Assembly: GCA_902599995.1 (NCBI GenBank)
Contig: CACKHN010000004.1
Span: 55,353-119,352, forward strand
Direction: 5' to 3'
Length of the DNA stretch: 64,000 bases
Source of the DNA: an uncultured Pelagibacteraceae bacterium
GTDB taxonomy: Bacteria > Pseudomonadota > Alphaproteobacteria > Pelagibacterales > Pelagibacteraceae
The notes below the pieces were generated by a model, which was given only the letters and a program-made list of their open reading frames with translations, was not told the DNA's origin and ran no database searches. The position numbers were made by a program, and so were the translations under genes. Shown in pieces: positions 42,424 through 55,433 of the stretch; within the stretch, counting starts at the first letter, position 1, and every line of letters begins with the position of its first letter.

Positions 42424-45400
42424 ATGCAATTATCCTTTACTGAAAAGAAAAACATAAGAAAAAGTTTTGGAAAACTAAAAGAAAGTTTATCAATACCAAA
42501 TTTAATAGAAGTTCAAAAAAATTCATATAGAGAATTAACTGAATTCATTTCAGCATCAGCTGATTTAACAAAAGGCTTTGATAGGGTTTTTAAAAGTATA
42601 TTTCCTATTGAAGACTTAAATGACAAAGCAACATTAGAATATGTTTCCTATAGATTGGAAAAACCGAAATTTGATGTTGAAGAATGTATCACAAGAGGAC
42701 TCACTTATTCATCAGCATTGAAATGTACTTTAAGATTGGTGGTTTATGAAATAGATCAAGAAAATAATACAAAAGATATTTTGTCAGCTAAAGAACAAGA
42801 GGTTTATATGGGTGAAGTTCCAATGATGACAAATAGTGGTACATTTATTACTAACGGTGTCCAACGAGTTGTAGTAAATCAGATGCATAGGAGCCCCGGT
42901 GTTTTTTTTGATCATGACAAAGGCAAAACCCATGCAAGTGGTAAACTATTATTTAATTGTCGAGTAATACCAAACAGAGGATCTTGGTTAGATTTTGAAT
43001 ATGATGTTAAAGATTTTTTATATTTTAAAATAGATAGAAAAAAGAAAATTTTTGCTTCGACTTTATTATTAGCACTTGGATACACTAAAGCAGAAATAGC
43101 AGATGAATTTTATGAGAACGAAGAATATACTTACGATACTAAAACAGAAAAATGGAAAACAAAATTTAATCCTGAAAACTATAAAGCAAAAAATTTCTCA
43201 GAAGAAGTAATAGATGCAAAATCTGGTAAGGTTGTAATAAAATTAGGAGAAAAAGTTAATTTTTTAAATGCTAAAAAATTAGCAAATGATGGACTTAAGG
43301 ATATTTTAGTTTCTAGTGAATCTTTATTTGGAAAAATTTTACATAGAGACATTAAAGTAAACGATGGGGAAGAGAGAATATTTAAAATTGGAACTGAATT
43401 AAATAATACCTTTATACAGCAAATTCTTGACGCTAATATTCATTCTCTCCAAATATCTGTTACCAACTCGATCAACAAAGGTCCTTATTTGCTAACTACG
43501 ATTTTAAATGACAAAAATAATTCTAAAGATGAAGCAATAACTGAAATTTATAAAATGTTAAGGCCTGGTGAACCACCAACTATAGAAATTGCTTCACAAA
43601 TATTTAATAATTTATTCTTCAGTTCAGATAGATATGATTTATCTGACGTTGGAAGGGTTAAAATGAACTCTAGATTAAATCAAGAATGTTCAGATAAAAT
43701 TACAATACTAAGAAATGATGACATTATTGCTATTGTTCATAAGATGTTGGAATTAAGAGATGGTAAAGATGAAGTTGATGATATTGACCATCTTGGAAAC
43801 AGAAGAGTTCGTTCAGTAGGTGAGCTTGTTGAAAATCAAGCGCGTATTGGTGTTTATAGAATGGAAAGAGCAATTAAAGAGAAGATGACAACTTTAGATG
43901 TTGAGTCTGCAATGCCTCAAGATTTAATTAATGCTAAACCTTTAACTGTTTCTTTAAAAGATTTTTTTGCAAGTTCTCAACTTTCTCAGTTTATGGATCA
44001 AACAAATCCACTTTCTGAAATAACTCATAAGAGAAGAGTATCTGCACTTGGGCCAGGTGGTCTTACACGTGAAAGAGCAGGGTTTGAAGTTCGAGATGTG
44101 CACCCAACTCATTATGGTAGAATTTGTCCGATAGAAACTCCTGAAGGCCCTAACATCGGATTAATCAACAGTTTATCTACATATGCAAAAATTAATAAGT
44201 ATGGATTTATAGAAAGTCCATATAAAAAAGTAAAAGACGGTATTGTTCAAGATAAAGTTGAATATCTCTCAGCAATGGAAGAAACTAAGTATACTATTGC
44301 ACAAGCAAATACTAAACTTGATAAGAATGGAAAAATTGTTGAAGATTTAGTTTCATGTAGGCAAAATTTAAACTTTCTATTATCAAAACCGGATACAATT
44401 GATTATATCGATGTATCTCCCAAACAACTAGTTTCAGTTGCAGCATCTTTAATTCCTTTTTTAGAAAATGATGATGCCAACAGGGCTCTGATGGGTTCTA
44501 ATATGATGAGGCAGGCTGTTCCATTGTTAAAACCAGAGTCACCTCTTGTTGGAACAGGTATTGAAAGTGATGTTGCACTCGATTCAGGAGTAACTATAGT
44601 TGCCAAAAGAGAAGGGGTAGTTGATAAAATAGATGGTAAAAGAATTGTAATTAAAGTGACCGAAGAAACAGATTTTAGTGAGTCAGGAGTTGACATTTAT
44701 AACCTACAAAAATTTAAGCGATCAAATCAAAATACTTGTATCAATCAAAGACCTTTAGTTAGAGTTGGAGATAAAGTTAAATCAGGTGACATAATTGCTG
44801 ATGGGCCTTCAACTAAATTAGGTGAGTTAGCTTTGGGAAAAAATGTAACCGTAGCTTTTATGCCTTGGCAAGGATATAACTTTGAAGACTCTATTTTGAT
44901 TTCAGAAAGATGTGTGACCGATGACGTATTTACTTCTGTGCACATTGAAGAATATGAGATTATGGCAAGAGATACTAAACTTGGAGAGGAGGAAATAACA
45001 AGAGATATTCCAAACGTAAATGAAGAAGCGTTAAAAAATTTAGATGAGTCTGGTGTGGTTTATATAGGTGCCGAAGTAAATGCAGGAGATATTTTAGTTG
45101 GAAAAGTCACTCCAAAAGGCGATTCTGCATCAGGTCCTGAAGAAAAATTATTAAGGTCGATTTTTGGTGAAAAGGCAATAGATGTAACTGATACATCCTT
45201 AAGAATGTCTAGAGGCAGCAGCGGAACAGTTGTTGATGTAAGAGTTTTTAATAGGCACGGCATTGAAAAAGACGAAAGATCTATAACTATTGAAAGAGCT
45301 GAAATTGAGGAGGTTCAACAGGATAAAATAGTTGAGGAAGAAATTTTAGAGAGAAGTATTAAACAAAGAGCAGCTCAGATTTTATCTGGCACGTCACTAA

Positions 45401-46512
45401 CTAAAAAAGTTAAAGATTTAGCAGAAGGTATTAAACTAGATTTTGAAGCTATCAATAGTCTTCCAATTAATGAAGTATTTAAAATTTTAAATGGAAATGA
45501 AGCAAATGAAACAACTCTTTTACAACTAAAAGAGCAATATAATAAAGCCAAACAAGATATTACAGAAAGATTTGAAGATAAAGTTCTCAAAATAAGAAGT
45601 GGGGACGATTTACTCCCTAGCGTTATGAAAATGGTAAAAGTTTTTGTTGCGATCAAAAGAAGATTGAGACCAGGAGATAAAATGTCAGGTAGACATGGAA
45701 ACAAAGGTGTTGTCAGTAAAATTGTACCTGTTGAAGACATGCCATATCGAGAAGATGGTAGGCCTGTCGATATTGTGCTCAATCCTCTCGGAGTTCCTAG
45801 TAGAATGAATGTAGGTCAAATTTTAGAAACTCACTTAGGTTGGGCATGCAAAGAGTTTGGTGAAGAGGTTAAAAAATTAGTTAATGAAAATAGTAAAAAA
45901 ATTGAAAAAACTGAAAAAATAGCAAATTTTTTGAAGTCTGTTTATGGTGAAGAAATCTTTAATGATAAGGTAGACAAATTGAATAAAACTGAATTTAAAG
46001 ATTTGTGTGAAAATTTACAAAATGGAATAGCAATTTCCACTCCAGTATTTGATGGAGCCAAAGAAAAAAATGTTACAGAAATGCTGGAACTAGCAAAACT
46101 TCCAGGTTCTGGTCAAACATATTTATGGGATGGAAGAACTGGTGAAATGTTTGATAGACCAGTAACAGTGGGCATTATCTACATGTTAAAACTTCATCAT
46201 TTGGTTGAGGATAAGATTCATGCAAGATCAACGGGACCTTACAGTCTAGTTACTCAGCAACCACTCGGAGGAAAAGCACAACTTGGTGGACAAAGATTTG
46301 GTGAGATGGAGGTTTGGGCTTTAGAAGCATACGGTGCTTCATATACCCTTCAAGAAATTTTAACTGTAAAATCAGATGATGTTGCTGGTAGAGTTAAAGT
46401 ATACGAAACAATCGTTAAAGGTGAAGAGAACTTTGAGTCAGGTATCCCGGAGTCTTTCAATGTATTAGTTAAGGAAATTAAATCTTTAGCATTAAATGTG
46501 GAGCTAAATTAA
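42424..46512 (+). CDS. rpoB: DNA-directed RNA polymerase subunit beta
   Basis: A 1362-residue beta subunit. It has the rifampicin-pocket region ([35 protein letters not shown]), [11 protein letters not shown], the [20 protein letters not shown] segment near the active centre and a C-terminal [11 protein letters not shown]. It forms with rpoC the core of RNA polymerase. The stop and the rpoC ATG are adjacent without spacing. The length is in the usual alphaproteobacterial range. Confidence 0.99.
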   Translation: MQLSFTEKKNIRKSFGKLKESLSIPNLIEVQKNSYRELTEFISASADLTKGFDRVFKSIFPIEDLNDKATLEYVSYRLEKPKFDVEECITRGLTYSSALKCTLRLVVYEIDQENNTKDILSAKEQEVYMGEVPMMTNSGTFITNGVQRVVVNQMHRSPGVFFDHDKGKTHASGKLLFNCRVIPNRGSWLDFEYDVKDFLYFKIDRKKKIFASTLLLALGYTKAEIADEFYENEEYTYDTKTEKWKTKFNPENYKAKNFSEEVIDAKSGKVVIKLGEKVNFLNAKKLANDGLKDILVSSESLFGKILHRDIKVNDGEERIFKIGTELNNTFIQQILDANIHSLQISVTNSINKGPYLLTTILNDKNNSKDEAITEIYKMLRPGEPPTIEIASQIFNNLFFSSDRYDLSDVGRVKMNSRLNQECSDKITILRNDDIIAIVHKMLELRDGKDEVDDIDHLGNRRVRSVGELVENQARIGVYRMERAIKEKMTTLDVESAMPQDLINAKPLTVSLKDFFASSQLSQFMDQTNPLSEITHKRRVSALGPGGLTRERAGFEVRDVHPTHYGRICPIETPEGPNIGLINSLSTYAKINKYGFIESPYKKVKDGIVQDKVEYLSAMEETKYTIAQANTKLDKNGKIVEDLVSCRQNLNFLLSKPDTIDYIDVSPKQLVSVAASLIPFLENDDANRALMGSNMMRQAVPLLKPESPLVGTGIESDVALDSGVTIVAKREGVVDKIDGKRIVIKVTEETDFSESGVDIYNLQKFKRSNQNTCINQRPLVRVGDKVKSGDIIADGPSTKLGELALGKNVTVAFMPWQGYNFEDSILISERCVTDDVFTSVHIEEYEIMARDTKLGEEEITRDIPNVNEEALKNLDESGVVYIGAEVNAGDILVGKVTPKGDSASGPEEKLLRSIFGEKAIDVTDTSLRMSRGSSGTVVDVRVFNRHGIEKDERSITIERAEIEEVQQDKIVEEEILERSIKQRAAQILSGTSLTKKVKDLAEGIKLDFEAINSLPINEVFKILNGNEANETTLLQLKEQYNKAKQDITERFEDKVLKIRSGDDLLPSVMKMVKVFVAIKRRLRPGDKMSGRHGNKGVVSKIVPVEDMPYREDGRPVDIVLNPLGVPSRMNVGQILETHLGWACKEFGEEVKKLVNENSKKIEKTEKIANFLKSVYGEEIFNDKVDKLNKTEFKDLCENLQNGIAISTPVFDGAKEKNVTEMLELAKLPGSGQTYLWDGRTGEMFDRPVTVGIIYMLKLHHLVEDKIHARSTGPYSLVTQQPLGGKAQLGGQRFGEMEVWALEAYGASYTLQEILTVKSDDVAGRVKVYETIVKGEENFESGIPESFNVLVKEIKSLALNVELN

Positions 46513-49500
46513 ATGAAAAAAGAATTAACAGATCTATTTAAAAATACTGAGATATCTGAAGCTCAAAATTTTAATAGCATTAAAATTTCTTTAGCTAGCC
46601 CTGAAAAAATTAAATCATGGACATATGGTGAAATTAAAAAACCTGAAACTATAAATTATAGAACTTTCAGACCTGAAAAAGATGGTCTATTTTGTGCAAG
46701 AATTTTTGGCCCTATAAAAGATTACGAGTGTTTGTGTGGAAAATACAAACGAATGAAGTTTAGAGGAATTATTTGTGAGAAATGTGGTGTTGAGGTTACA
46801 AAATCAAATGTGAGAAGAGAGAGAATGGGCCATATTAATCTTGCTACACCAGTAGCACACATATGGTTTTTAAAATCATTGCCTAGTAGAATTGCACTAG
46901 CTGTAGATATGAAGCTAAAAGAAATTGAAAGAGTTCTTTATTTTGAGAATTTTATAGTAATCGAACCTGGTTTAACCGGATTACAAAAAAATCAATTGTT
47001 GAATGAGGAAGAATTAGCAAAATATCAAGATGAGTTTGGTGAAGAGTCGTTTACAGCAGGCATTGGAGCTGAAGCTGTTCTTGAAATGCTTAAGAATTTG
47101 GATTTGGAGCAAGAACGAAAAAATTTAGTTAATTTTATTAAAGAAACAAAATCGAAAGTTAATGAAGAAAGAGCTATTAAAAGGTTAAAACTGGTAGAGT
47201 CATTTATTGAAACTGGTCAAAAACCAGAGTGGATGATTATGACAGTTGTACCCGTAATTCCACCTGAATTGAGACCTCTAGTTCCATTAGATGGTGGTAG
47301 ATTTGCAACGTCAGATCTGAATGATCTCTATAGAAGAGTAATTAACAGAAATAATAGATTGAAAAGATTAATGGATCTTAAAGCTCCAGATATTATTGTT
47401 CGAAACGAAAAAAGAATGCTTCAAGAGTCTGTTGATGCATTATTTGATAATGGAAGAAGAGGAAGAGTAATTACTGGTACAGGTAAAAGACCTCTTAAAT
47501 CACTTGCTGAAATGCTTAAAGGTAAGCAAGGTAGATTTAGACAAAACTTATTAGGAAAACGTGTAGATTATTCTGGTAGATCTGTAATCGTTGTTGGTCC
47601 AGATTTAAAACTTCATGAATGTGGTTTACCTAAAAAAATGGCTTTAGAATTATTTAAACCATTTTTATATGCAAGATTAAACAAATTAGGCTTAGCATCT
47701 ACAATTAAACAGGCTAAAAAACTTGTTGAAAAAGAGACAAATGCAGTTTGGGATGCACTTGAGTTAATTGTAAGAGAACACCCGGTATTACTAAATAGAG
47801 CACCAACACTTCATAGACTTGGTGTACAAGCATTTGAACCAAAGTTAATTGAGGGAGATGCAATTGAACTTCACCCACTAACATGTGCAGCATTTAATGC
47901 TGATTTTGATGGTGACCAAATGGCAGTACACGTACCTTTGAGTTTAGAGGCTCAATTAGAGGCAAGAATATTAATGTTATCAACTAATAATATTCTTTCT
48001 CCATCGAACGGTAAACCTATTATCGTTCCAAGTCAGGATATGATTTTAGGAATTTATTATCTTTCTCAGGAGCCTGTTACTGATAAACCCGCTGGTTATT
48101 TTGTTGATTCTGATCAAATTGAATTTGCATTATCTTCAGGTCAGATAAAAGTACATAGCACAATTATATCTAGATTTGAAACTGTTGATGATAAAGGAAA
48201 TAAAAAATTTGAAAAATATACATCAACTGCTGGAAGATTTTTATTAGCAAATTTATTACCAAAAAATAGTAACATTAAATTTTCTTTAATAGATAGATTG
48301 TTACCTAAGAAAGTAGTTTCAGAAATTATTGATATTGTATTTAGATTTTGTGGTCAAAAAACTACAGTTATATTTTGTGATAAGTTAAAAGATTTAGGAT
48401 TTAAGCATGCATTTAAAGCTGGAATATCATTTGGAAAAGATGATTTAGTAATTCCAGAGAGCAAAACCCAATTAATTGATGATACTAAAAAATTAATAGC
48501 TGACTATGAAACACAGTACGCAGAAGGTTTAATCACCAGAGGTGAAAAATACAACAAGGTTGTTGATGCATGGTCAAAGTGTACAGATAAAGTAGCTGGT
48601 GAAATGATGAAAGGTATTTCTGCTACTGAGAAAACATCAGAGGGATTAAAAATCAATTCAGTATTTATGATGGCTGATAGTGGTGCAAGAGGTTCTGCTG
48701 CCCAAATGAAGCAATTAGCTGGAATGCGTGGTCTAATTGCTAAACCATCTGGAGAAATTATTGAAAGTCCAATTACTTCTAACTTTAAAGAAGGTTTAAC
48801 AGCTTTAGAATATTTTAATTCAACTCACGGAGCAAGAAAAGGTCTTGCTGACACAGCTCTTAAAACTGCGAGTTCTGGTTATTTAACGAGAAGACTTTGT
48901 GATGTTGCACAGGATTTAACTGTAACTAAAAAAATTTGTGACTGTAAGAAACCAGGTTTCATTGAATTATCTGAAATTTTAGAGGGTGGAAACGTTGTAG
49001 TTAGTTTATCAGAAAGAGCTTTAGGAAGAGTTACTTTCGATGAAGTTAAGCACCCTTTAACAGGTGAAGTAATTATTAAAAAAGAAGAAATGATTAATGA
49101 GGCAGGCTGCGATAAAATCGATGCAGCTGGAGTAAAAGTAATTAAGGTTTATTCTGTAATGACTTGTGGATCTAAAGAGGGTGTTTGTGCAACTTCTTAC
49201 GGAAGAGATCTATCTAGAGGTAAAATGGTGCATGTGGGCGAAGCAATTGGTATGATTTCTGCTCAATCTATTGGTGAACCTGGAACTCAGTTAACAATGA
49301 GAACTTTCCATGTTGGTGGTACAGCATCTGTTAAACAAGATTCTCAAATTGTAACTAAGAGTGACGGAACACTAAAAATTTTAAATTCAAATATTCTTGA
49401 AGACTCTAAAAAAAATTTAATTGTAATGGGTAGAAATACACAGCTTTCTATTGAGGATGACAATGGAGTTCAAATAGCAGTTTACAAAGTTGCTTATGGT

Positions 49501-50691
49501 TCAAGATTATTTTTTAACAATGGTGATAAAGTTAAAGCAAATACAAAAATATGTGAATGGGATCCATACACAACACCAGTCATAGCTGAGAAAAGTGGTG
49601 AAGCTAGTTTTGTTGATTTGATTGATGGTGTTTCTATCCAAGAAACTACTGACGACGCAACAGGCATTTCATCTAAATCTGTAATTGACTGGAGAGGTCA
49701 GTCAAAAAGTACTGATTTAAAACCAAGAATTACTTTAAGAGATGAAAAAGGAAACGTAATTAAAAAAGCAGATGATAATGAAGCAAGATACTATTTGGTT
49801 CCAGATTCAATTTTATCTGTAAAAGATGGACAAAAAGTTTTTGCAGGAGATGTTATTGCAAGATTACCTAAAGAGACTACTAAAACAAAAGATATCACCG
49901 GTGGTCTCCCAAGAGTTGCAGAATTATTTGAAGCAAGAAAAGCTAAAGACAGTGCAATTATTGCCGAAAATGATGGTCAAGTAGTTTTTGGTAAGGAAGT
50001 TAGAGGTAAGCAAAGAGTTTCAATAGTACCAGAAGATGGAGCAGAACCTTCAAATTACTTAATACCAAAAGGTAAGCACATTAACTTTAATCCTGGTGAA
50101 AAAATTCAAAAAGGTGAATATCTCCTTGATGGTCAGCCATTACCTCATGACATATTAAGAATATTAGGAATAAAAGAATTAACTGAATATTTTGTCAATC
50201 AAGTTCAAGAAGTCTACAGATTACAAGGTGTAATCATTAATGATAAACACATTGAAACTATTTTAAGACAAATGTTGAAAAAAGTTGAGGTTAAAGTGTC
50301 TGGAGATTCATCATATTTACCGGGTGAAATTGTAGATAGAATTAAATTTGAAAATACAAATGAAAAATTAGTTGCAGATGGCAAGAATCCAGCTGTTGGT
50401 GAAAGAGTATTGATGGGTATCACTAAAGCATCATTACAAACTGAATCATTTATTTCTGCAGCATCATTCCAAGAAACTACAAGAGTATTAACTGATGCAG
50501 CTATTAAAGGTAAAGTTGATCCATTAAACGGTCTTAAAGAGAATGTTATCGTTGGTAGATTGGTACCTGCTGGAACTGGAAATATTAAAAATAATTGGAA
50601 CAAAAAAGCTCTTAAGGATGATAATGAGTTTTTATCAGAACAAGAAAAAATTGAGAGCTCAGAACCTTCTGAAACGCAAGCAAATCAGTAA
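46513..50691 (+). CDS. rpoC: DNA-directed RNA polymerase subunit beta'
   Basis: A 1392-residue beta' subunit. It shows the N-terminal zinc site (C73, C75, C88, C91), the clamp region with [17 protein letters not shown], the catalytic metal motif NADFDGD at residues 462-468, and the trigger-loop region around TMRTFHVGG and GDRVIARL-like segments. The second zinc site is visible as [11 protein letters not shown]. The C-terminal part is slightly longer than in E. coli because of an acidic tail. It is adjacent to rpoB and followed by a 167-bp gap. Confidence 0.99.
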   Translation: MKKELTDLFKNTEISEAQNFNSIKISLASPEKIKSWTYGEIKKPETINYRTFRPEKDGLFCARIFGPIKDYECLCGKYKRMKFRGIICEKCGVEVTKSNVRRERMGHINLATPVAHIWFLKSLPSRIALAVDMKLKEIERVLYFENFIVIEPGLTGLQKNQLLNEEELAKYQDEFGEESFTAGIGAEAVLEMLKNLDLEQERKNLVNFIKETKSKVNEERAIKRLKLVESFIETGQKPEWMIMTVVPVIPPELRPLVPLDGGRFATSDLNDLYRRVINRNNRLKRLMDLKAPDIIVRNEKRMLQESVDALFDNGRRGRVITGTGKRPLKSLAEMLKGKQGRFRQNLLGKRVDYSGRSVIVVGPDLKLHECGLPKKMALELFKPFLYARLNKLGLASTIKQAKKLVEKETNAVWDALELIVREHPVLLNRAPTLHRLGVQAFEPKLIEGDAIELHPLTCAAFNADFDGDQMAVHVPLSLEAQLEARILMLSTNNILSPSNGKPIIVPSQDMILGIYYLSQEPVTDKPAGYFVDSDQIEFALSSGQIKVHSTIISRFETVDDKGNKKFEKYTSTAGRFLLANLLPKNSNIKFSLIDRLLPKKVVSEIIDIVFRFCGQKTTVIFCDKLKDLGFKHAFKAGISFGKDDLVIPESKTQLIDDTKKLIADYETQYAEGLITRGEKYNKVVDAWSKCTDKVAGEMMKGISATEKTSEGLKINSVFMMADSGARGSAAQMKQLAGMRGLIAKPSGEIIESPITSNFKEGLTALEYFNSTHGARKGLADTALKTASSGYLTRRLCDVAQDLTVTKKICDCKKPGFIELSEILEGGNVVVSLSERALGRVTFDEVKHPLTGEVIIKKEEMINEAGCDKIDAAGVKVIKVYSVMTCGSKEGVCATSYGRDLSRGKMVHVGEAIGMISAQSIGEPGTQLTMRTFHVGGTASVKQDSQIVTKSDGTLKILNSNILEDSKKNLIVMGRNTQLSIEDDNGVQIAVYKVAYGSRLFFNNGDKVKANTKICEWDPYTTPVIAEKSGEASFVDLIDGVSIQETTDDATGISSKSVIDWRGQSKSTDLKPRITLRDEKGNVIKKADDNEARYYLVPDSILSVKDGQKVFAGDVIARLPKETTKTKDITGGLPRVAELFEARKAKDSAIIAENDGQVVFGKEVRGKQRVSIVPEDGAEPSNYLIPKGKHINFNPGEKIQKGEYLLDGQPLPHDILRILGIKELTEYFVNQVQEVYRLQGVIINDKHIETILRQMLKKVEVKVSGDSSYLPGEIVDRIKFENTNEKLVADGKNPAVGERVLMGITKASLQTESFISAASFQETTRVLTDAAIKGKVDPLNGLKENVIVGRLVPAGTGNIKNNWNKKALKDDNEFLSEQEKIESSEPSETQANQ

Positions 50692-50720
50692 AAAAGTCGC
50701 CTAATACTTGAACTTTTAGT

Positions 50721-50748
50721 TTGACAATAGTCAATTAATAAGTAATTT
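50721..50748 (+). promoter_or_regulatory. candidate promoter of the rpsL-rpsG-fusA transcription unit
   Basis: TTGACA at 50721-50726 and TAATTT at 50743-50748 are 16 bp apart. The start point would be around 50755, leaving a leader of about 104 nt before rpsL at 50859, in which the hairpin at 50802-50823 lies. Confidence 0.55.
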
Positions 50749-50801
50749 GGCGATGTTTTTGGTTGGAATGTAGTGCTTCTAACAGTACTAAACGCTGCCA
50801 C

Positions 50802-50823
50802 AAAATAACCTGTCAGTTATTTT
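50802..50823 (+). promoter_or_regulatory. hairpin in the rpsL leader
   Basis: AAAATAAC pairs perfectly with GTTATTTT across a 6-nt loop (CTGTCA), 35 nt before the rpsL ATG. It might act in attenuation or in autoregulation of the str operon. The stem is AT-rich, so it is not very stable. Confidence 0.4.
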
Positions 50824-50858
50824 CATCTAAAAATAAATTAATTAATTTTTAAAAATTT

Positions 50859-51230
50859 ATGCCAACAATTAACCAATTGTTAAGAAAAAAAAGAGTGAAA
50901 CAAGTATCAAGGAACAAAGTTCCTGCTTTACAGAAGCAACCTTTGAAGAGAGGTGTTTGTGTTAAAGTTTATACGACAACTCCAAAGAAGCCTAATTCAG
51001 CTTTAAGAAAAGTCGCAAGAGTAAGACTATCAAATGGTTTTGAAGTTACAGCATACATTCCAGGTGAAGGTCATAATTTACAAGAACACTCTGTAGTTCT
51101 AATTAGAGGCGGAAGGGTAAAAGATTTACCAGGTGTTAGGTATCATATACTCAGAGGTAATCTTGATACTCAAGGTGTTGCTAACAGAAAACAAAGAAGA
51201 TCTTTGTACGGAACAAAAAAAGGTAAGTAA
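50859..51230 (+). CDS. rpsL: 30S ribosomal protein S12
   Basis: A 123-residue S12, part of the decoding site. Conserved segments are [31 protein letters not shown] (with the lysine known for streptomycin resistance in other bacteria) and [17 protein letters not shown] with the methylthiolated Asp position. It shares one base with rpsG. Confidence 0.99.
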   Translation: MPTINQLLRKKRVKQVSRNKVPALQKQPLKRGVCVKVYTTTPKKPNSALRKVARVRLSNGFEVTAYIPGEGHNLQEHSVVLIRGGRVKDLPGVRYHILRGNLDTQGVANRKQRRSLYGTKKGK

Positions 51231-51700
51231 TGTCTAGAAAAAAAACTCAACCTAAAAAAAATGTTGTTCCAGATCCAAAATTTAACTCAACAATAATTCC
51301 AAAACTAATAAACAATATTATGTATGATGGCAAAAGGGGTGTTGCTGCTAAAATTGTTTATGATGCAATCGATAAAATAAAAACGAAAAGTAAAGATGAG
51401 CCAATTAATATTTTTAATGAAGCTATTAATAATATTAAGCCAACAGTAGAAGTTAGATCAAGAAGAGTTGGTGGTGCAACTTATCAAGTACCTGTTGAGG
51501 TAAAAAGTAAAAGAGCACAAGCATTAGCAATTAGATGGTTAGTAGATTCAGCAAGAAAAAGAAAAGATAAACATATGTCAGATAAAATTTTTAATGAACT
51601 TTACGATGCATATGAAAAAAAAGGTGCTGCAGTCAAAAAAAGAGAGGATGTTCATAAGATGGCAGAGTCTAATAAAGCTTTTGCACATTTTAGGTGGTAA
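51230..51700 (+). CDS. rpsG: 30S ribosomal protein S7
   Basis: A 156-residue S7 that starts assembly of the 30S head and binds 16S rRNA. Visible marks are VVPDPKFNSTIIPKLINNIM, VEVRSRRVGGATYQVPVEV and SARKRKDKHMSDK. It follows rpsL with one base of overlap and precedes fusA by 6 nt. Confidence 0.99.
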   Translation: MSRKKTQPKKNVVPDPKFNSTIIPKLINNIMYDGKRGVAAKIVYDAIDKIKTKSKDEPINIFNEAINNIKPTVEVRSRRVGGATYQVPVEVKSKRAQALAIRWLVDSARKRKDKHMSDKIFNELYDAYEKKGAAVKKREDVHKMAESNKAFAHFRW

Positions 51701-51706
51701 AAAATT

Positions 51707-53785
51707 ATGGCTAGAACTCATACTTTAGACAAATATAGAAATATTGGGATTATGGCCCACATAGATGCTGGTAAGACAACTACTACTGAAAGAGTTTTAT
51801 ATTACACAGGCAAAAGCCATAAAATCGGTGAAGTTCATGATGGCGCTGCAACAATGGATTGGATGGAGCAAGAACAAGAAAGAGGAATTACCATTACATC
51901 AGCTGCAACTACTTGTTTTTGGAATGATCATAGAATTAATATAATTGATACTCCAGGTCACGTAGATTTTACAATCGAAGTTGAAAGATCACTTAAAGTA
52001 TTAGATGGAGCAGTTGCAGTATTTGACGGTGTAGCAGGTGTAGAGCCACAATCAGAAACTGTATGGAGACAAGCAGATAAATATAAAGTTCCTCGAATTT
52101 GTTTTGTTAATAAACTAGACAGAACTGGTGCTGATTTCTTTAGATGCGTAGATATGATTAGAGATAGATTAGGTGCAAAACCTTTAGTTCTTCAGGTTCC
52201 AATAGGAGCAGAAGCGTCTCTAACAGGTGTTGTTGATTTAGTTAAAATGAAAGCACAAGTATGGAAAAACGAGGCACTAGGAGCAGAGTGGGAGTACAAA
52301 GATATCCCTGAAGATCTTAAAGAAATTTCAGAAAAATATAGAACAGAATTAGTTGAAACAGCGGTTGAGCAAGATGAAAAGCTTATGGAAGCTTATTTAA
52401 ATGGAGACGAAATCAAAGAAGAGGATTTAATTAGATGTATTAGAAGTGGAACTTTAAATTTTAGTTTTGTACCAGTTTTAACTGGTTCAGCCTTTAAAAA
52501 TAAGGGTGTACAGCCTTTACTTGATGCTGTTGTACATTATTTACCAAGTCCAGTTGATATTGGTTCTATTAAAGGAACCAAATTAGGGTCTGAAGACGAG
52601 ATGGAGATGAAATTTGATGACAATGTCCCTTTTTCAGCTCTTGCATTTAAAGTTGCTAACGATCCATTTGTAGGTTCTTTAACTTTTATACGAATATACT
52701 CAGGAACAGTTAAAACAGGAACTGCTGTTTTTAATTCATCTAAAGAAAAAGAGGAAAGAGTTGGAAGAATGCTTTTAATGCATGCTAACTCTAGAGAAGA
52801 CATTAAAGAAGCTAATGCTGGAGATATAGTTGCTTTAGCGGGATTAAAAAATACCATTACTGGTCATACTTTATGTGATGAAGAAAATTCAGTTTTACTT
52901 GAACCTATGGAATTCCCTGATCCAGTTATCGAAATTGCAGTAGAGCCAAAAACAAAAGCCGACCAAGAAAAAATGGGTGAAGCTTTAGGTAGATTAGCAA
53001 AAGAGGACCCATCATTTAGAGTAACTTCTGACGAAGAGTCTGGTCAAACGATAATTAAAGGTATGGGTGAGTTACACTTAGATATAATTGTTGATAGAAT
53101 GAAAAGAGAATTTAAAGTTGAAGCTAATGTTGGCGCTCCTCAAGTTGCATATAGAGAAACAATTGAAGCTGCATCTGAGGTTGAATATACTCATAAAAAA
53201 CAAAGTGGTGGTGCAGGACAATTTGCTAAAGTTAAATTATTAGTTGAGCCACAAGAGGCTGGCAAAGGTAGAGAAGTAGAAAGTAAAATAAAAGGTGGAG
53301 CAATTCCTAAAGAATTCATACCTGGTGTAGAAAAAGGAATTGAAACTATATCAGACGGTGGAATTTTAGCTGGTTTCCCGATGATAGATTACAAGGTAAC
53401 TATTTTAGATGGACTTCATCACGACGTTGACTCAAGTGTATTAGCTTTTGAATTAGCTAGTAGAGCTTGTTTCAAAGAGGCGTGCACAAAAGGTGGTTTA
53501 AAGCTATTAGAACCAGTCATGAGAGTTGAAGTAGTAACACCGGAAGACTATATGGGTGATGTTATAGGAGATCTAAACAGTAGAAGAGGCCAGATTAGCA
53601 CTCAAGAGCAAAGAGGTAACGCAACTGTAATTACAGCAATGGTTCCTTTAGCAAATATGTTTGGATACATTAATAATTTAAGATCAATGTCACAAGGTAG
53701 AGCCCAATATTCTATGTTTTTTGATCATTATTCCAAAGTCCCACAAAATGTTCAGGACGAAGTAACTAAAAAGATCGCAGGGTAA
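51707..53785 (+). CDS. fusA: elongation factor G
   Basis: A 692-residue EF-G, the translocation GTPase. G1 [15 protein letters not shown] at about 17-31, G2/G3 with DTPGHVDF, G4 NKLDRTG, and G5 near GSAFKNKGV are present, followed by domains II to V. It is in the rpsL-rpsG-fusA order. The gene is followed directly by rpsJ, with no tuf in between. Confidence 0.99.
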   Translation: MARTHTLDKYRNIGIMAHIDAGKTTTTERVLYYTGKSHKIGEVHDGAATMDWMEQEQERGITITSAATTCFWNDHRINIIDTPGHVDFTIEVERSLKVLDGAVAVFDGVAGVEPQSETVWRQADKYKVPRICFVNKLDRTGADFFRCVDMIRDRLGAKPLVLQVPIGAEASLTGVVDLVKMKAQVWKNEALGAEWEYKDIPEDLKEISEKYRTELVETAVEQDEKLMEAYLNGDEIKEEDLIRCIRSGTLNFSFVPVLTGSAFKNKGVQPLLDAVVHYLPSPVDIGSIKGTKLGSEDEMEMKFDDNVPFSALAFKVANDPFVGSLTFIRIYSGTVKTGTAVFNSSKEKEERVGRMLLMHANSREDIKEANAGDIVALAGLKNTITGHTLCDEENSVLLEPMEFPDPVIEIAVEPKTKADQEKMGEALGRLAKEDPSFRVTSDEESGQTIIKGMGELHLDIIVDRMKREFKVEANVGAPQVAYRETIEAASEVEYTHKKQSGGAGQFAKVKLLVEPQEAGKGREVESKIKGGAIPKEFIPGVEKGIETISDGGILAGFPMIDYKVTILDGLHHDVDSSVLAFELASRACFKEACTKGGLKLLEPVMRVEVVTPEDYMGDVIGDLNSRRGQISTQEQRGNATVITAMVPLANMFGYINNLRSMSQGRAQYSMFFDHYSKVPQNVQDEVTKKIAG

Positions 53786-53787
53786 TT

Positions 53788-54096
53788 ATGGAAAAACAGA
53801 ATATTAGAATTAAACTTAGAGCCTACGATAACAAAGTATTAGATGCATCAACTGAAGAAATAGTAAATACAGTAAAAAGAACTGGTGCTACAATTAAAGG
53901 ACCAATTCCTCTACCAACAAGAATAGAGAGATATACTGTACTAAGATCTCCTCATATTGATAAAAAAAGTAGAGAACAATTTGAGACTAGAACGCACAAA
54001 AGATTAATAGATATTATTGAACCAACACCTCAAACAGTAGAAGCATTAATGAAATTAGATTTAGCTTCTGGTGTAGATGTGGAAATAAAAATTTAA
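53788..54096 (+). CDS. rpsJ: 30S ribosomal protein S10
   Basis: A 102-residue S10 (NusE). Conserved parts are [14 protein letters not shown], the loop [34 protein letters not shown] (split here for reading) and the HKRLIDI segment. It also joins the NusB/NusG antitermination complex. It begins 2 nt after fusA, so the str and S10 operons are fused here. Confidence 0.99.
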   Translation: MEKQNIRIKLRAYDNKVLDASTEEIVNTVKRTGATIKGPIPLPTRIERYTVLRSPHIDKKSREQFETRTHKRLIDIIEPTPQTVEALMKLDLASGVDVEIKI

Positions 54097-54098
54097 TT

Positions 54099-54809
54099 AT
54101 GAGTGAAATAGCTTTAATAGGTAAAAAAATTGGAATGACTAGAGAATTCTATAAATCTGGTCAGATAGTGCCGGTTACAGTTTTAAAAGTTGAGAAGGCT
54201 AGAGTTATTCAAGTTATTGAAGAAGAAAACCGAGGATATAAAGCAGTGCAGCTTGGCTATGGTAAGATTAAAAATTCGAAGCTAACAAAAGCCATGAAAG
54301 GTTTTTTTGCTAAAAAAAATACTGAAGCAAAGAAGAAATTGAAAGAATTTAGGGTAAATGACACCTCTGTATACAAAGAAGGCAATGAGTTCGGTTTGGA
54401 AATTTTCAAGGATACTAAATTTGTAGACACAAGATCAAAAACTATTGGTAAAGGTTTTGCAGGTGCTATGAAAAGACACAATTTTGGAGGTTTAAGAGCT
54501 AGTCATGGAGTATCTATCTCTCACAGAGCACATGGTTCAACAGGTCATAGCCAAGATCCAGGAAAAGTTTTCAAAGGTAAGAAAATGGCTGGTCATATGG
54601 GTGACAAATTAAGAACTATGCAAAATATTGAAATTATTAAAACAGATTTAGAAAACGAACTACTTTATTTAAAAGGATCAATTCCGGGTTCAAAAAATTC
54701 AGAAGTATTGGTTAAGGGTTCAGTAAAAAATATTAGTAAAATGACCATAACTGAAAAACTAGCCGCTGCCGAGCAAGCAAAAAAAACACCTGATAAAAAG
54801 AAAAAATAA
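54099..54809 (+). CDS. rplC: 50S ribosomal protein L3
   Basis: A 236-residue L3. The start IGKKIGMTREF, the long loop with FAGAMKRHNFGGLRASHGVSISHRAHGSTGH-type residues (containing the conserved Gln/Gly turn near the peptidyl-transferase centre) and the DPGKVFKGKKMAGHMG segment identify it. A Lys-rich tail of about 25 residues is added at the C terminus. It overlaps rplD by one base. Confidence 0.98.
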   Translation: MSEIALIGKKIGMTREFYKSGQIVPVTVLKVEKARVIQVIEEENRGYKAVQLGYGKIKNSKLTKAMKGFFAKKNTEAKKKLKEFRVNDTSVYKEGNEFGLEIFKDTKFVDTRSKTIGKGFAGAMKRHNFGGLRASHGVSISHRAHGSTGHSQDPGKVFKGKKMAGHMGDKLRTMQNIEIIKTDLENELLYLKGSIPGSKNSEVLVKGSVKNISKMTITEKLAAAEQAKKTPDKKKK

Positions 54810-55432
54810 TGAAATTAGATAAAATAAGTATTGATGGAAAAAAAGATAGCATTGAGGTGCTAGATAAAATTTTCTCAGCAAAAGTTAACAATAAACTCGT
54901 TAGCAGCGTGCTTTATAAAACAAATGCAAATTATAAAGGTAGACATGCAAAAACTAAGCAGCAAAATGAAGTAAGGGGTCCAACATCAAAAATATATGCA
55001 CAAAAGGGTACTGGTGGAGCTAGACACGCAAGTAGAAAAGCTCCGATTTTTGTTGGTGGTGGTATAGCACACGGACCAAAAGGTGAACTAGCCTACAAAA
55101 AAAGAAAATTAAATAAAAATGAAAAAAAATTGAGTGTTGCATCACTAATCACAGAGAAAAATAATAATAAGAATTTATTAATTTTAAATGACTTTAGTTC
55201 TGAAATTAAAAAAACTAAAGAAATGAGTTCAATAATTAATAAACTAGAAATTTCAAATTCACTATTAATATTAGATAAAAATTCTAAAGAAAAAATTGAA
55301 AAATCAGCAAGAAATATCCCAAACGTTAAAGTTACAGATGTCAATCATTTTAGTGCCTACGACATTATTAAATTTAAAAAAGTTGTATTTACAGAAAGTT
55401 CAGTAAAAGAACTAGAAAAGAGATATTCTTAA
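54809..55432 (+). CDS. rplD: 50S ribosomal protein L4
   Basis: A 207-residue L4. It has the tunnel-loop core KGRHAKTKQQNEVRGPTSKIYAQKG-type sequence and GGGIAHGPKGELAYKKRK, followed by a globular C-terminal domain. L4 represses the S10 operon in some bacteria. The C-terminal half is rich in Lys and Asn, as is common in AT-rich genomes. Confidence 0.97.
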   Translation: MKLDKISIDGKKDSIEVLDKIFSAKVNNKLVSSVLYKTNANYKGRHAKTKQQNEVRGPTSKIYAQKGTGGARHASRKAPIFVGGGIAHGPKGELAYKKRKLNKNEKKLSVASLITEKNNNKNLLILNDFSSEIKKTKEMSSIINKLEISNSLLILDKNSKEKIEKSARNIPNVKVTDVNHFSAYDIIKFKKVVFTESSVKELEKRYS

Positions 55433-55433
55433 A

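Noticed and set aside
45375-45782. 135-residue antisense frame inside rpoB
   Set aside because: It is fully contained in rpoB with shadow-type composition.
50214-50603. 129-residue antisense frame inside rpoC
   Set aside because: It is fully contained in rpoC, with no upstream signal.
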